A stretch of DNA of 64,000 nt, taken from NCBI RefSeq assembly GCF_029894425.1, contig NZ_JARXYJ010000001.1, positions 9,320,501 through 9,384,500 on the forward strand, in the 5' to 3' direction. The DNA comes from Streptomyces sp. SAI-127 (GTDB lineage: Bacteria; Actinomycetota; Actinomycetes; Streptomycetales; Streptomycetaceae). Both the position numbers and the translations under genes were made by a program. Position 1 is the first letter of the stretch, and the number at the start of each line of letters is the position of its first letter. Shown in pieces: positions 1 through 8,819 of the stretch. Below the pieces are notes generated by a model. That model saw nothing but the letters and a program-made list of their open reading frames with translations, was not told where the DNA came from and made no database searches.

Positions 1-3
1 AGG

Positions 4-549
4 ATGACCCTGTTCGCCGACATGCTGAGCGTCGGCCTGGCGACGGCCCTGGTCTGCCTGCCCGTGGTGACGGCCCCGGCCGCGCTGTCGGCCGCGTGCG
101 CGGTCCTGCGGGGTGCGGGGGAGGGGCAACCGGCCACCGCGGGCCGGTACTTCGCGGTGCTGGGGCGTCGGCTGCGGGCCGGTGACCTGGGGGCGGGCGC
201 CGTCGCCCTGGCCGGTTCGCTGCTGTTCCTGGCGGACCTGGCGCTCGCCGGGGCCGGGCTGCCGGGAGCCCCGCTGTTCGCGGTGGTGGCCGCCGGTATC
301 GGTGCGGTCGCCCTGGTGGTGGGCCTGCGGGCCTGCGCCCGCCCCGAGTCGCTCACCGACTGGCCGGCCGCCGTGCGGGAGGCCGCCCGGGACGCCGTAC
401 GGGATGTCGGCGGGAGCGCCCTGGTGCTGCTGGCCGTGGCCACGGCGGCCCTGTGCGCCTGGATGCTGGTGCCGCTGGCCTTCCTGGTGCCCGGACCGCT
501 GGCACTCGCGCTCACCGCTGTACATGTCCGGCTGGCGGCCGGGCGGTGA
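4..549 (+). CDS. YesL/DUF624-like integral membrane protein
   Basis: A 181-residue, very hydrophobic protein with about four to five membrane segments (roughly residues 8-31, 63-84, 90-110 and a long stretch 138-172) separated by short Arg-rich loops. The layout resembles the YesL (DUF624) proteins that sit beside sugar ABC transporters in Streptomyces, but no catalytic motif is visible and the function is unknown. The ATG lies three bases from the window edge behind AGG, so the true start could be further upstream. The gene is tail-to-tail with copA. Its last 20 codons (487-546) are repeated, with mostly synonymous changes, at 662-721. The family call is by resemblance only. Confidence 0.6.
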   Translation: MTLFADMLSVGLATALVCLPVVTAPAALSAACAVLRGAGEGQPATAGRYFAVLGRRLRAGDLGAGAVALAGSLLFLADLALAGAGLPGAPLFAVVAAGIGAVALVVGLRACARPESLTDWPAAVREAARDAVRDVGGSALVLLAVATAALCAWMLVPLAFLVPGPLALALTAVHVRLAAGR

Positions 550-659
550 AGGCGTTCGGTTGAGGGGCGGGTGGGCGGGGGCTTGTGGTTCGGGAGTGCC
601 TGTTCGTCCGGTCGGCTGGGTCAGGTGGCTCGGAAGGACGGCGGCCGCAGGGAGGTGCG
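487..659. repeat. Divergent tandem duplication, copy 1
   Basis: Carries the functional 3' end of the upstream membrane gene (487-549) followed, at 591-659, by a relic of the copA 3' end. Read on the minus strand the relic ends S-F-R-A-T-stop and aligns with the real CopA terminus S-F-R-A-A-stop. This copy has about 27 extra bases between the two parts compared with copy 2. Confidence 0.8.
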
Positions 660-661
660 GT

Positions 662-806
662 GTGCCTGGACCGTTGGCGCTCGCGCTTACCGCTGTGAAT
701 GTTCGGCTCGCGGCCGGGCGGGCAGAGGCTCCCGGTCTCGGAGTCCCTGCCCGCCCGGCCGGCCGGATCAGGCGGCCCGGAACGACCGCAGCCGCAGCGA
801 GTTGCC
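662..806. repeat. Divergent tandem duplication, copy 2
   Basis: Begins with a stop-less copy of the last 20 codons of the membrane gene (662-721). It encodes the same peptide except for one His to Asn change, and the stop is replaced by GCA. It ends with the functional copA 3' terminus (739-806). Seven of the eight codon differences from copy 1 in the first part are synonymous. Confidence 0.8.
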
Positions 807-3020
807 GACCACGAACACCGACGAGAACGCCATCGCCGCCCCCGCGAGCATCGGGTTGAGCAGTCCGGCCGCCGCCAGCGGCAGAGCGGCCACGTTGTAG
901 GCGAAGGCCCAGAAGAGGTTGGACCGGATCGTCCCCAGGGTGCGGCGGGCGAGGCGGATGGCGTCCGCCGCGGCCCGCAGGTCACCCCGGACGAGGGTCA
1001 GATCGCCCGCCTCGATCGCGGCGTCCGTGCCGGTGCCCATCGCCAGACCCAGGTCGGCCTGAGCCAGCGCCGCCGCGTCGTTGACGCCGTCACCGACCAT
1101 CGCGACCGAACGGCCCTCTGCCTGAAGCCGCTTGACGACGTCGACCTTGTCCTGCGGCAGCACCTCGGCGATCACGTGCTCCGGGTCGATGCCGACCTCC
1201 CGGGCCACGGACTCGGCCACGGCCCGGTTGTCACCGGTCAGCAGGACGGGCGTCAGGCCCAGCGCGCGCAGGCGGACGATCGCCTCACGGCTGGTGTCCT
1301 TGACCGCGTCGGCGACTTCGAGCACGGCCCGCGCCTCGCCGTCCCAGGCGACCGCGATCGCCGTACGACCGAGAGCTTCCGCCTCCGACTTGACCCGGCG
1401 GAGCTCCGCGGGCAGCTCCAAGGACCAGTCGGCCAGCAGGCGCTCGCGGCCGACGAGCACGGCATGCCCGTCGACGATGCCCTGCACCCCGAGCCCCGGC
1501 ACGTTCGCGAAGTCCTCCGGTGCGGGGAGAGAACTCAGCTTCTCCATCGCCCCGTCGGCGACCGCGCGGGCGACCGGGTGCTCCGACGCGTGCTCCAACG
1601 CGCCCGCCAGCCGCAGGACTTCGGCCTCGTCGGTGCCGTCCGCCGGGTGCACGGCCAGGAGGGTCATCCGGCCCGTGGTGACGGTGCCGGTCTTGTCCAG
1701 GACGACGGTGTCGACCCTGCGCGTGGACTCCAGGACCTCGGGGCCCTTGATGAGGATGCCGAGTTGGGCGCCGCGCCCGGTTCCGACCAGCAGAGCGGTC
1801 GGCGTGGCGAGTCCGAGGGCGCAGGGGCAGGCGATGATCAGTACGGCGACGGCGGCGGTGAACGCGGCGGCCGTACCGGCGCCGTTGCCGAGCCAGAAGC
1901 CCAGGGTGCCGAGGGCGAGCGCGATGACGACCGGCACGAACACCGCTGAGATCCGGTCCGCGAGCCGCTGAGCGGCCGCCTTGCCGTTCTGGGCGTCCTC
2001 GACCAGCTTGGCCATCCTGGCCAGTTGGGTGTCGGAGCCGACCCGGGTCGCCTCGACGACGAGCCGTCCGCCCGCGTTGAGGGTGGCGCCGGTGACGGAA
2101 TCTCCGGGAGTGACCTCCACCGGCACGGACTCACCCGTGAGCATCGAGGCGTCCACGGCGGAGGAGCCCTCGACGACGATCCCGTCGGTCGCGATCTTCT
2201 CGCCGGGACGGACGAGGAAGCGGTCGCCGGCCTTCAACTCCGCGATCGGGACGGTCCGTTCGTGGCCGCCCGAATGCAGCACGGTGACGTCCTTCGCGCC
2301 CAGTTCCAGCAGCGCCTTCAGAGCCGCGCCCGCCTTGCGCTTGGAGCGGGCCTCGAAGTACCGCCCGGCCAGGATGAACGCGGTGACCCCGGCCGCGGCC
2401 TCCAGATACAGGTTCCCAGTGCCGTCGCCGCGGGCGATCGTCAGCTCGAAGGGGTGCTTCATACCCGGCGTGCCCGCGGTCCCGAAGAACAGCGCCCACA
2501 GCGACCAGCCGAAGGCGGCCGTCGTACCGACCGAGATCAGCGTGTCCATGGTGGCCGCGCCGTGCCGGGCATTGGTGAACGCCGCCTTGTGGAAGGGCCA
2601 TCCGGCATACGTCACCACGGGCGCCGCCAACGTCAGGGACAGCCACTGCCAGTACTCGAACTGCAGCGCCGGGATCATCGCCATCGCGACGACGGGCACC
2701 GCCAGCAGTACGGCGGTCACCAACCGCTCGCGCAGGGAACGCAGTTCGTCCGGCTCTTCCTCGTCGGGAGCGGACGGCTCGGGTGGTGCCGGTTCCCGGG
2801 CCGAGTACCCGGTCTTCTCGACGGTCGCTATCAGGTCCTGGACCGAGACGCCGACGGCGTGGGTGACCTTGGCCTTCTCGGTGGCGTAGTTGACGGTGGC
2901 GGTGACCCCGTCCATCCGGTTGAGCTTCTTCTCGATGCGCGCCGCGCACGAGGCGCAGGTCATGCCGCCGATGGCCAGCTCGGTCTCGGCTGCTGCGGTG
3001 GTGGTCATGGTGGTGGTCAT
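768..3020 (-). CDS. copA: Copper-translocating P1B-type ATPase CopA
   Basis: A 750-residue heavy-metal ATPase that exports Cu(I) across the cytoplasmic membrane. Visible in order: an N-terminal heavy-metal-associated domain with GMTCASC (CxxC at residues 22-25), membrane helices, the actuator motif TGES, the membrane metal site CPC (about 398-400) followed by ALGLATP, the phosphorylation site DKTGT (Asp about 442), the P1B-specific HP motif (SEHPVA), and GDGVND near the end. The chosen ATG at 3020 has GAGGAG just upstream; longer in-frame starts run into the operator region. A promoter with a CsoR-like box in its spacer lies at 3069-3097. The CPC site and CsoR-type boxes support copper over zinc or cadmium. 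Confidence 0.95.
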   Translation of the reverse strand: MTTTMTTTAAAETELAIGGMTCASCAARIEKKLNRMDGVTATVNYATEKAKVTHAVGVSVQDLIATVEKTGYSAREPAPPEPSAPDEEEPDELRSLRERLVTAVLLAVPVVAMAMIPALQFEYWQWLSLTLAAPVVTYAGWPFHKAAFTNARHGAATMDTLISVGTTAAFGWSLWALFFGTAGTPGMKHPFELTIARGDGTGNLYLEAAAGVTAFILAGRYFEARSKRKAGAALKALLELGAKDVTVLHSGGHERTVPIAELKAGDRFLVRPGEKIATDGIVVEGSSAVDASMLTGESVPVEVTPGDSVTGATLNAGGRLVVEATRVGSDTQLARMAKLVEDAQNGKAAAQRLADRISAVFVPVVIALALGTLGFWLGNGAGTAAAFTAAVAVLIIACPCALGLATPTALLVGTGRGAQLGILIKGPEVLESTRRVDTVVLDKTGTVTTGRMTLLAVHPADGTDEAEVLRLAGALEHASEHPVARAVADGAMEKLSSLPAPEDFANVPGLGVQGIVDGHAVLVGRERLLADWSLELPAELRRVKSEAEALGRTAIAVAWDGEARAVLEVADAVKDTSREAIVRLRALGLTPVLLTGDNRAVAESVAREVGIDPEHVIAEVLPQDKVDVVKRLQAEGRSVAMVGDGVNDAAALAQADLGLAMGTGTDAAIEAGDLTLVRGDLRAAADAIRLARRTLGTIRSNLFWAFAYNVAALPLAAAGLLNPMLAGAAMAFSSVFVVGNSLRLRSFRAA

Positions 3021-3035
3021 GACTACTCCTCGTGG

Positions 3036-3052
3036 ATACCAGGCGGGGGTAT
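3036..3052. promoter_or_regulatory. Third, weaker CsoR-like box in the copA leader
   Basis: ATACCAGGCGGGGGTAT has the same TA-flanked C/G-tract form with a less regular centre. It lies 16 bases upstream of the copA start codon, downstream of the proposed promoter, where it could block elongation or be a secondary site. Confidence 0.45.
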
Positions 3053-3068
3053 GGTGGGTCGCAACCCA

Positions 3069-3097
3069 TGTATACCCCCAGAGGGTATCTGAGGCAA
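3069..3097 (-). promoter_or_regulatory. copA promoter with embedded CsoR-like box
   Basis: On the minus strand TTGCCT (3092-3097) and TATACA (3069-3074) are separated by 17 bases. The spacer is almost filled by the pseudo-palindrome TATACCCCCAGAGGGTAT (3071-3088, + strand). C/G-tract palindromes flanked by TA are the classic CsoR operator form, so Cu(I)-relieved repression is inferred. Confidence 0.75.
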
Positions 3098-3110
3098 GCC
3101 GATCGAGGGG

Positions 3111-3138
3111 TTGACTTGATACCCCCCAGGGGTATGGT
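3111..3138 (+). promoter_or_regulatory. Divergent promoter with CsoR-like box
   Basis: TTGACT (3111-3116) and TATGGT (3133-3138) are 16 bases apart, and the box GATACCCCCCAGGGGTAT (3118-3135) lies between and over the -10. It drives the secreted His-rich protein at 3181. Same operator logic as the copA promoter. Confidence 0.75.
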
Positions 3139-3180
3139 GAAGTGCATCGAGAGCCACATACCGACGTGGAGGAGCCGGCC

Positions 3181-4153
3181 ATGCACGCTGGACTGAAGAT
3201 CACCGCATTCGCCGCCGCACTGGCCGCGACGTTCGGCACCGCCTACGGCGTGGGCCAGGGCGTCGGCCCCGTGACCGACGACGAGACGCCCGCCCGCCAT
3301 GACACACACACGAAAGACAACGAGTCAGGGCACCCGGAGAGCTCCGGGCACTCGGGCCATGAGTCGCCCCCGGCCGGTGGACTCCAGATCTCCGAGAACG
3401 GCTACACCCTCGACCTGCGAACCCCTCGCCTCGCGGCCGGACGCACCGCCGACCTCCGCTTCGCCATCCGGGGCGAGGACGGGCCGCGCGGTCACCGCCT
3501 TCCGCCGGGAGCACGACAAGGAACTCCACCTCATCGTCGCCTCACGCGACCTGAACACCTACCGCCATCTGCACCCCACCCGGGCCGCCGACGGAACCTG
3601 GAGCATCCCCGTGTCGCTGCCCCGCGCGGGCGGCTACCGGGTCCTCGCCGACTTCACCCCCGAGACGAAGGGCGCCGAGAACCTCACCCTCGGCGCGGAT
3701 CTGGCCGTGTCGGGCACCTATGCACCGCAGAACCTGCCGGCGCCGGACACCATCGCCACGACCGAGGGCTACGAGGTGAAGCTGGGCGGAGCCCTGCGGC
3801 CCGGCGCCGCCCGCGAGCTGAAGCTGACGGTCTCCCGCAACGGCAGGCCCGTCACCGATCTCCAGCCCTATCTCGGCGCCTACGGCCACCTGGTCGCCCT
3901 GCGTTCCGGCGACCTCGCCTACCTCCACGTCCACCCGGGCGGTGAACCCGGCGACGGCTCGACCGAGCCAGGGCCGGACATCTCCTTCACGGCCACGGCG
4001 CCCAGCAGCGGCACCTACCGGCTCTTTCTCGACTTCAAGCACGAGGGCAAGGTGCACACCGCCGCGTTCACGGTCCGGGCGGGCACGGCGGCGACAGGGG
4101 AAGAGGCCTCCGAAGAGGCCCCCCATGAGTCGTCGGGCGAGCACGGCCACTGA
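3181..4153 (+). pseudogene. Secreted His-rich copper-associated protein, broken by a +1 frameshift
   Basis: The reading frame starts at ATG 3181 with a signal-like segment (Lys near the start, then an Ala/Gly-rich hydrophobic stretch) and a His-rich linker. It continues as a conserved beta-rich domain (EHDKELHLIV, HLHPT, YLHVHPGG, HTAAFTV) ending in a His-rich tail. The first third is in frame 1 and the rest in frame 2. The switch is at the GGG run 3481-3483: removing one G restores an uninterrupted protein of about 323 residues. It shares the copper-type divergent promoter with copA, so a role in extracytoplasmic copper binding is inferred. The frameshift may be a real mutation or a homopolymer error. 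Confidence 0.75.
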
Positions 4154-4180
4154 CGCTCAGCTACGAGCCCGCCCAGCAGC

Positions 4181-5059
4181 TCACCGGCCGATGAGAGCCC
4201 CCGCGCCCCCGACCCGGACACGGGGGTCGCCGGCGCGCAGGGTCACCGTGAGTTCGCCGGGACGGCCCAGGTCCTCGCCCTGGTGCAGGGTGAGGACGGC
4301 GTCCTCCGGGACCAGGCCGAGGTCACGGACGTACGCACCGAACGCGGCGGCCGCGGCGCCGGTCGCCGGGTCCTCGACCACTCCGCCGACCGGGAACGGG
4401 TCACGGGCGTGAAACACGGTGGCCGACTCCCGCCACACCAGCTGGACGGTGGTCAGGTCCAGTCGGTGCATCAGGGTTTCGAGGCGCGGGAAGTCGTACG
4501 CCAGATCCGCGAGCCGTGCGCGCGTCGCCGCCGCGAGGACGAGATGGCGGGCACCGGCGAACGCGATCCGGGGCGGAAACGCCGGGTCGAGATCGGTGGC
4601 CGGCCAGTCGAGCGCGGCGAGCGCCTCGGTGAGGTCGGCCTCGGCGACCTCCTCGACGTGCGGCTCGACACTGGTGAGCGTGGCCCTGACCGTCCCGGCC
4701 TCCTCGGCCACCGACACGGGCACGGTGCCGGCGGGCGTGGCGAACACCAGCTCGCCCGGACCGATCCGCTCGGCCAGCGCGACGGCGGTCGCGACGGTGG
4801 CGTGCCCGCAGAACGGTACCTCGGCCTTGGGGCTGAAGTAACGGATGGTGAACGTCCGTCCTTCCGGCCCCTCGAGCCCCTCCGGGGGCGCGGTCAGGAA
4901 CGCCGACTCCGAGTAACCGAGCTCGGCGGCGATGGCCAGCATGGCGTCGTCGTCCAGGGCCGTGGCGTCCAGGACGACACCGGCGGGGTTGCCGCCCTCG
5001 GGAGTGCTGGAGAAGGCGGTGTATCGCAGGACCTCGGGCCGCGGTGCGTTCGTCGTCAT
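4181..5059 (-). CDS. PhzF family isomerase-like protein
   Basis: A 292-residue protein of the PhzF/DapF-like two-lobe fold. Hallmarks are GGNPAGVV near the N-terminus, YSESAFL with the candidate catalytic Glu at about residue 51, FSPKAEVPFCGHATVA, and PATGAAAAAFGAY in the second lobe. PhzF itself isomerises a phenazine precursor, but no phenazine genes are nearby, so this is one of the many PhzF homologues with unknown small-molecule substrates. It is convergent with the frameshifted secreted gene and 36 bases downstream of the GH15 gene on the same strand, so possibly co-transcribed with it. Confidence 0.85.
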   Translation of the reverse strand: MTTNAPRPEVLRYTAFSSTPEGGNPAGVVLDATALDDDAMLAIAAELGYSESAFLTAPPEGLEGPEGRTFTIRYFSPKAEVPFCGHATVATAVALAERIGPGELVFATPAGTVPVSVAEEAGTVRATLTSVEPHVEEVAEADLTEALAALDWPATDLDPAFPPRIAFAGARHLVLAAATRARLADLAYDFPRLETLMHRLDLTTVQLVWRESATVFHARDPFPVGGVVEDPATGAAAAAFGAYVRDLGLVPEDAVLTLHQGEDLGRPGELTVTLRAGDPRVRVGGAGALIGR

Positions 5060-5095
5060 GCCGGCTGCAACGTGGGACCGGCCGACGGCTATTCC

Positions 5096-6916
5096 TCAGC
5101 CGAGGGCCCGGTCCAGGTTGAAGGCCGCGCTGATCAGGGCGAGATGGGTGAACGCCTGCGGGAAGTTGCCCTGTTGCTCGCCGGTGTTGCTGATCTCCTC
5201 GGCGTACAGGCCCAGATGGTTGGCGTAGGTGAGCATCTTCTCGAAGGCCAACCGTGCTTCGTCGATCCGGCCGGCGTGCACCATCGCCTCGACGTACCAG
5301 AACGAGCAGATGGAGAAGGTGCCCTCGTCCCCGCGCAGTCCGTCGGGGCTCGCCGTCGGGTCGTAGCGGTAGACGAGGGAGTCCGACACCAGCTCCTCGG
5401 TCAGCGCGTCCAGCGTGGACAGCCACTTGGGGTCGGTAGGCGCGATGAACTTGGTCAGCGGCATCATCAGCACGGCCGCGTCGAGCACATCGCCGTCCTC
5501 GTGCTGGACGAACGCCTGCCGGGTCTCCGACCAGCCGCGCTTCATGATCCGCCGGTAGATCGTGTCGCGGCACTCCCGCCAGCGGTTCAGGTCGGCGGGC
5601 AGCCCGCGCCGGTTGGCCATGCGGATCGCCCGCTCGATCGCCACCCAGCACATCAGCCGCGAGTACAGGAAGTTCTTGCGGCCGCCGCGGGTCTCCCAGA
5701 TCCCCTCGTCGGGCTGGTCCCAGTTCTCGCACACCCAGTCCACCAGCGCGGACACGTCGTCCCACTGATCGCTGGAGATCGGCTTGGCCCACTTGTCGTA
5801 GAGGTAGATCGAGTCGATCAGGGCGCCGTAGATGTCGAGTTGGAGCTGGTCGGCGGCGGCGTTGCCGACCCGGACCGGCGCGGAGCCCTGATGCCCTTCC
5901 AGATGGCCGAGTTCACGCTCCGTCAGATCGGTACGGCCGTCGATGCCGTACATGATCTGGAGCGGCCCGGAGGGGCCGTGGCCGTCCGGGCTGACGTGCC
6001 GGATGAGGAAGTCCATGAACGCCTCGGCCTCGCTGGTGAAGCCGAGCCGCAGCAACGCGTACACACAGAAGGCGGCGTCCCGCACCCACACGTACCGGTA
6101 GTCCCAGTTGCGCTCGCCGCCGAGCTGCTCGGGCAGGCTCGTCGTCGGCGCGGCCACGATGGCGCCGGTGGGCGCGTAGGTGAGCAGCTTGAGGGTGAGG
6201 GCGGAGCGGTGCACCATCTCCCGCCAGCGGCCCCGGTACTTGGAGGCGGACAGCCAGTGCCGCCAGTAGGCGACCGTGCTGGTGAACTGCTCCTCGGCCT
6301 CGGTGTGCGCGCACCGGCGCGGGGTCACCTCGCCGCCGACCTGGTCCAGCGCGAACACCGCGGACTCGCCCTCGGAGAGCTTGAAGTCGGCGCGCACGTC
6401 CGGGCCTTCGGTCTCCAGCGGCACCGTCGCGGTCAGGCCGAGCGTCAGCTTGGGGGACTCGAAGACCGCGACGTCCCCGACCATGCGGAGGGTGTGCGGC
6501 TGGGCGCCGTAGTCGAAACGCGGCGCCACGCGTGTCCGGAACGGAATCGAGCCGCGCACGCACACCACCCGCCGGATCAGCCGGTGCCGCTCGGTCTCCA
6601 CCGTGTCGCCGTCGACCGGCATGAAGTCCTGGACCTCGCCCACGCCGTCCTCGGTGTAGAACCGGGTGATCAGGACGTTGGTGTCGGGGAAGTAGAACTG
6701 CTTGGTCCGCGCCGGCACGGTCGCCGCGAGCTCGAAGCAGCCGCCGCGCTCCGCGTCCAGGATCGACGCGAAGACGCTCGGTGCGTCGAAGGCCGGGCAG
6801 CAGTACCAGTCGATGGTGCCGTCGGTCCCGACCAGTGCCACGCTGCGCAGGTCGCCGATCAGACCGTGCTCGGCGATCGGCAGGTAGCCCGTGTGATCCC
6901 TGGGTGATCCGCTCAT
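5096..6916 (-). CDS. Glycoside hydrolase family 15 protein (trehalase/glucoamylase-like)
   Basis: A 606-residue cytoplasmic protein (no signal peptide) with the N-terminal beta-sandwich seen in actinobacterial GH15 trehalase-like enzymes (GLIGDLRSVALVGTDGTIDW) and an (alpha/alpha)6 barrel. Barrel signatures include NWDYRYVWVRDAAF, the candidate general-acid region DEGIWE, EGTFSICSFWYVEAM and, near the end, QQGNFPQAFTHLALI. Mycobacterial and archaeal relatives hydrolyse trehalose, so trehalase is the best guess, but glucoamylase or dextran glucosidase activity cannot be excluded. The ATG at 6916 is the only sensible start. Confidence 0.85.
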   Translation of the reverse strand: MSGSPRDHTGYLPIAEHGLIGDLRSVALVGTDGTIDWYCCPAFDAPSVFASILDAERGGCFELAATVPARTKQFYFPDTNVLITRFYTEDGVGEVQDFMPVDGDTVETERHRLIRRVVCVRGSIPFRTRVAPRFDYGAQPHTLRMVGDVAVFESPKLTLGLTATVPLETEGPDVRADFKLSEGESAVFALDQVGGEVTPRRCAHTEAEEQFTSTVAYWRHWLSASKYRGRWREMVHRSALTLKLLTYAPTGAIVAAPTTSLPEQLGGERNWDYRYVWVRDAAFCVYALLRLGFTSEAEAFMDFLIRHVSPDGHGPSGPLQIMYGIDGRTDLTERELGHLEGHQGSAPVRVGNAAADQLQLDIYGALIDSIYLYDKWAKPISSDQWDDVSALVDWVCENWDQPDEGIWETRGGRKNFLYSRLMCWVAIERAIRMANRRGLPADLNRWRECRDTIYRRIMKRGWSETRQAFVQHEDGDVLDAAVLMMPLTKFIAPTDPKWLSTLDALTEELVSDSLVYRYDPTASPDGLRGDEGTFSICSFWYVEAMVHAGRIDEARLAFEKMLTYANHLGLYAEEISNTGEQQGNFPQAFTHLALISAAFNLDRALG

Positions 6917-7010
6917 CGCAGCCTCCTGGGGATCACCCTATGCAGGATCGGCGGCGGGTGTCACGGAAACAGCTCGCCCTGCGGGGGCGGACCACTCCTG
7001 CCCACGTATG

Positions 7011-7056
7011 CTTGATTGTGCTTGAAAGATGGCTATATCTTGCAAGAGCAATCAAA
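7011..7056 (+). promoter_or_regulatory. agaS promoter inside an inverted repeat
   Basis: TTGATT (7012-7017) and TATATC (7034-7039) are 16 bases apart. The arms CTTGATTG (7011-7018) and CAATCAAA (7049-7056) form an inverted repeat around them, with further CTTG repeats between. The arrangement looks like an operator for a DeoR- or GntR-type sugar-phosphate regulator, but the regulator is not identified here. Confidence 0.55.
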
Positions 7057-7074
7057 GTCACAGAGAGGTACGGC

Positions 7075-7959
7075 ATGACTCATGTCGAGGACGAGCTGAC
7101 CAGCCAGCCCGAGTGCTGGACCCGGGCGGCGGCGGAGGCCGCGGGCCACGCCCGCGCGCTTCCGGCGGCCGGGGAGCGGGTCGCGATCGTCGGATGCGGC
7201 ACGTCGTACTTCATGGCGCAGGCGGTGGCGGTGCTGCGGGAGGGCTCGGGCCAGGGCGAGACCGACGCCTTCGCCGCGTCGGAGTTCCCGCAGGGCCGCT
7301 CGTACGACCGCGTCGTCGCCCTCACCCGCTCCGGCACGACGACCGAAGTCCTCGACCTGCTCGGGCAGTTGAAGGGCACCACCCGCACGACCGCCCTCAC
7401 CGCCGACCCCGCCACCCCCGTCATGGCCGCCGCCGACGAGGTCGTCGTCCTCGACTTCGCCGACGAACGCTCCGTCGTCCAGACCAGGTTCGCGACCACC
7501 GCCCTCACCCTGCTCCGCGCCCACCTGGGCCTGCACACCGACGCCGTCGTCGCCGACGCCCGCACCGCACTCACGTCTCCCCTGCCCGAAGGCCTCGTCG
7601 AGTGCACGCAGTTCACCTTCCTCGGCCGGGGCTGGACGGTCGGGCTGGCCAACGAGGCCGGCCTGAAGATGCGCGAGGCCTCCCTCGCCTGGACCGAGGC
7701 CTACCCGGCGATGGAGTACCGGCACGGCCCCATCAGCATCACCACCCACGGCACCGCCACCTGGATGCTCGGCGCGGCACCCGAGGGGCTGGCCGAACAG
7801 GTCCGGCAGACCGGCGGGCTGTGGGTGGCGGGCACCCTCGACCCCCTCGCCGAACTGGTCCGCGTGCAGCGCCTCGCGGTCGCCGTCGCCGGGGCCCGCG
7901 GCCTCGACCCGGACCAGCCCCGCCACCTCACCCGCTCGGTGATCCTCGCCCGCCCCTAG
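7075..7959 (+). CDS. SIS-domain sugar isomerase/deaminase, AgaS-like
   Basis: A 294-residue protein with two sugar-isomerase (SIS) domains. The first contains VGCGTSYFMAQAV and LTRSGTTTEV, the second FLGRGWTVGLANEAGLKMRE and MEYRHGP, as in GlmS C-terminal halves and AgaS. It lacks the glutaminase domain, so it is more likely a ketosamine-6-phosphate isomerase/deaminase than a synthase. GAGAGG sits six bases before the ATG. The next gene starts nine bases downstream and encodes a tagatose-bisphosphate-type aldolase, so the pair probably degrades amino sugars such as N-acetylgalactosamine phosphates. The actual substrate is inferred. Confidence 0.85.
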   Translation: MTHVEDELTSQPECWTRAAAEAAGHARALPAAGERVAIVGCGTSYFMAQAVAVLREGSGQGETDAFAASEFPQGRSYDRVVALTRSGTTTEVLDLLGQLKGTTRTTALTADPATPVMAAADEVVVLDFADERSVVQTRFATTALTLLRAHLGLHTDAVVADARTALTSPLPEGLVECTQFTFLGRGWTVGLANEAGLKMREASLAWTEAYPAMEYRHGPISITTHGTATWMLGAAPEGLAEQVRQTGGLWVAGTLDPLAELVRVQRLAVAVAGARGLDPDQPRHLTRSVILARP

Positions 7960-7967
7960 GAGACGTC

Positions 7968-8819
7968 GTGCCCCTGGTCACCACCGGCGAGCTCGTCACC
8001 CGGGCCGCCACCACCCGCTCCGCCGTCGCCGCCTTCAACATCATCACCCTGGAACACGTCGAGGCCGTCATCGCCGGCGCCGAGTCCCTGGACGCGCCCG
8101 TCGTGCTCCAAGTCAGCGAGAACGCCGTCAAGTTCCGCCACGGCAGTCTCCTCCCGCTCGCTCGCGCCGCCGTCACCGCGGCCGAACGAGCCGCCGTACC
8201 CGTCGCGTTGCACCTCGACCACGTCCAGAGCGACGACCTGCTGCGCCAGACGGCCGACGCCGGCTTCGGGTCCGTGATGTACGACGCGGCCCATCTGCCC
8301 TACGCCGAGAACCTCGCCGCCACCCGGACGGCGGCCGACTGGGCGCACTCCCAAGGGCTCTGGATCGAAGCCGAGTTGGGGGAAGTGGGTGGGAAGCAGG
8401 GCCGGCCCCCGCTGGACGCCCACGCCCCCGGCGCCCGCACCGATCCCGCCGAGGCCCGCGCCTTCGTCACCGACTCCGGCGTGGACGCCCTCGCCGTGGC
8501 CATCGGCAGCGCCCACGCGATGACCGAACGCACCGCCACCCTCGACCACGACCTGCTCAAACGCCTCACCGCCACCCTCGACGTCCCCCTCGTCCTGCAC
8601 GGCTCCTCCGGAGTCCGCGACGAGGAACTCACCGCGGCCGTCGCGGGCGGCATCGCCAAGGTCAACGTCGGCACCGCGCTGAACATCGCCATGACGGGCG
8701 CGATCCGGGAGTTCCTGGCGGCTCACCCCGAGGCGGTGGACTCCCGCACCTACCTGAGCGTCGGGCGGGACGCCATGGCCGAGGCGGCCCGGCGGATCAT
8801 CCAGCTGCTCGCGCGGTGA
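7968..8819 (+). CDS. Class II fructose/tagatose-bisphosphate aldolase
   Basis: A 283-residue zinc-dependent aldolase of the GatY/KbaY/FbaA family. Visible motifs: LHLDHVQS (catalytic Asp and metal His), AELGEVGGKQG, VLHGSSGV (metal His) and GIAKVNVGT (phosphate binding). It cleaves a ketohexose bisphosphate into dihydroxyacetone phosphate and glyceraldehyde 3-phosphate. The GTG start at 7968 is preceded by TAGGAG, which overlaps the stop codon of the SIS gene, indicating translational coupling. The housekeeping FBP aldolase of Streptomyces is longer, so this copy is more likely for tagatose or amino-sugar catabolism. Its 3' end overlaps the convergent methyltransferase by 23 bases. Confidence 0.9.
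   Translation: MPLVTTGELVTRAATTRSAVAAFNIITLEHVEAVIAGAESLDAPVVLQVSENAVKFRHGSLLPLARAAVTAAERAAVPVALHLDHVQSDDLLRQTADAGFGSVMYDAAHLPYAENLAATRTAADWAHSQGLWIEAELGEVGGKQGRPPLDAHAPGARTDPAEARAFVTDSGVDALAVAIGSAHAMTERTATLDHDLLKRLTATLDVPLVLHGSSGVRDEELTAAVAGGIAKVNVGTALNIAMTGAIREFLAAHPEAVDSRTYLSVGRDAMAEAARRIIQLLAR

Noticed and set aside
113..859. A 248-codon frame seeming to fuse two copies of the membrane-gene tail
   Set aside because: The frame is Arg/Pro/Trp-rich over most of its length and only passes through the duplicated relic at 662-721; it has no start signals.
699..1949. Long plus-strand open frame opposite copA
   Set aside because: It is antisense to a clear P-type ATPase and its translation is Arg/Gly/His-rich low-complexity sequence, the usual shadow in high-GC DNA.
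4181..5059. PhzF homologue as a sign of a phenazine cluster
   Set aside because: No other phz genes are present; PhzF homologues are widespread outside phenazine pathways.
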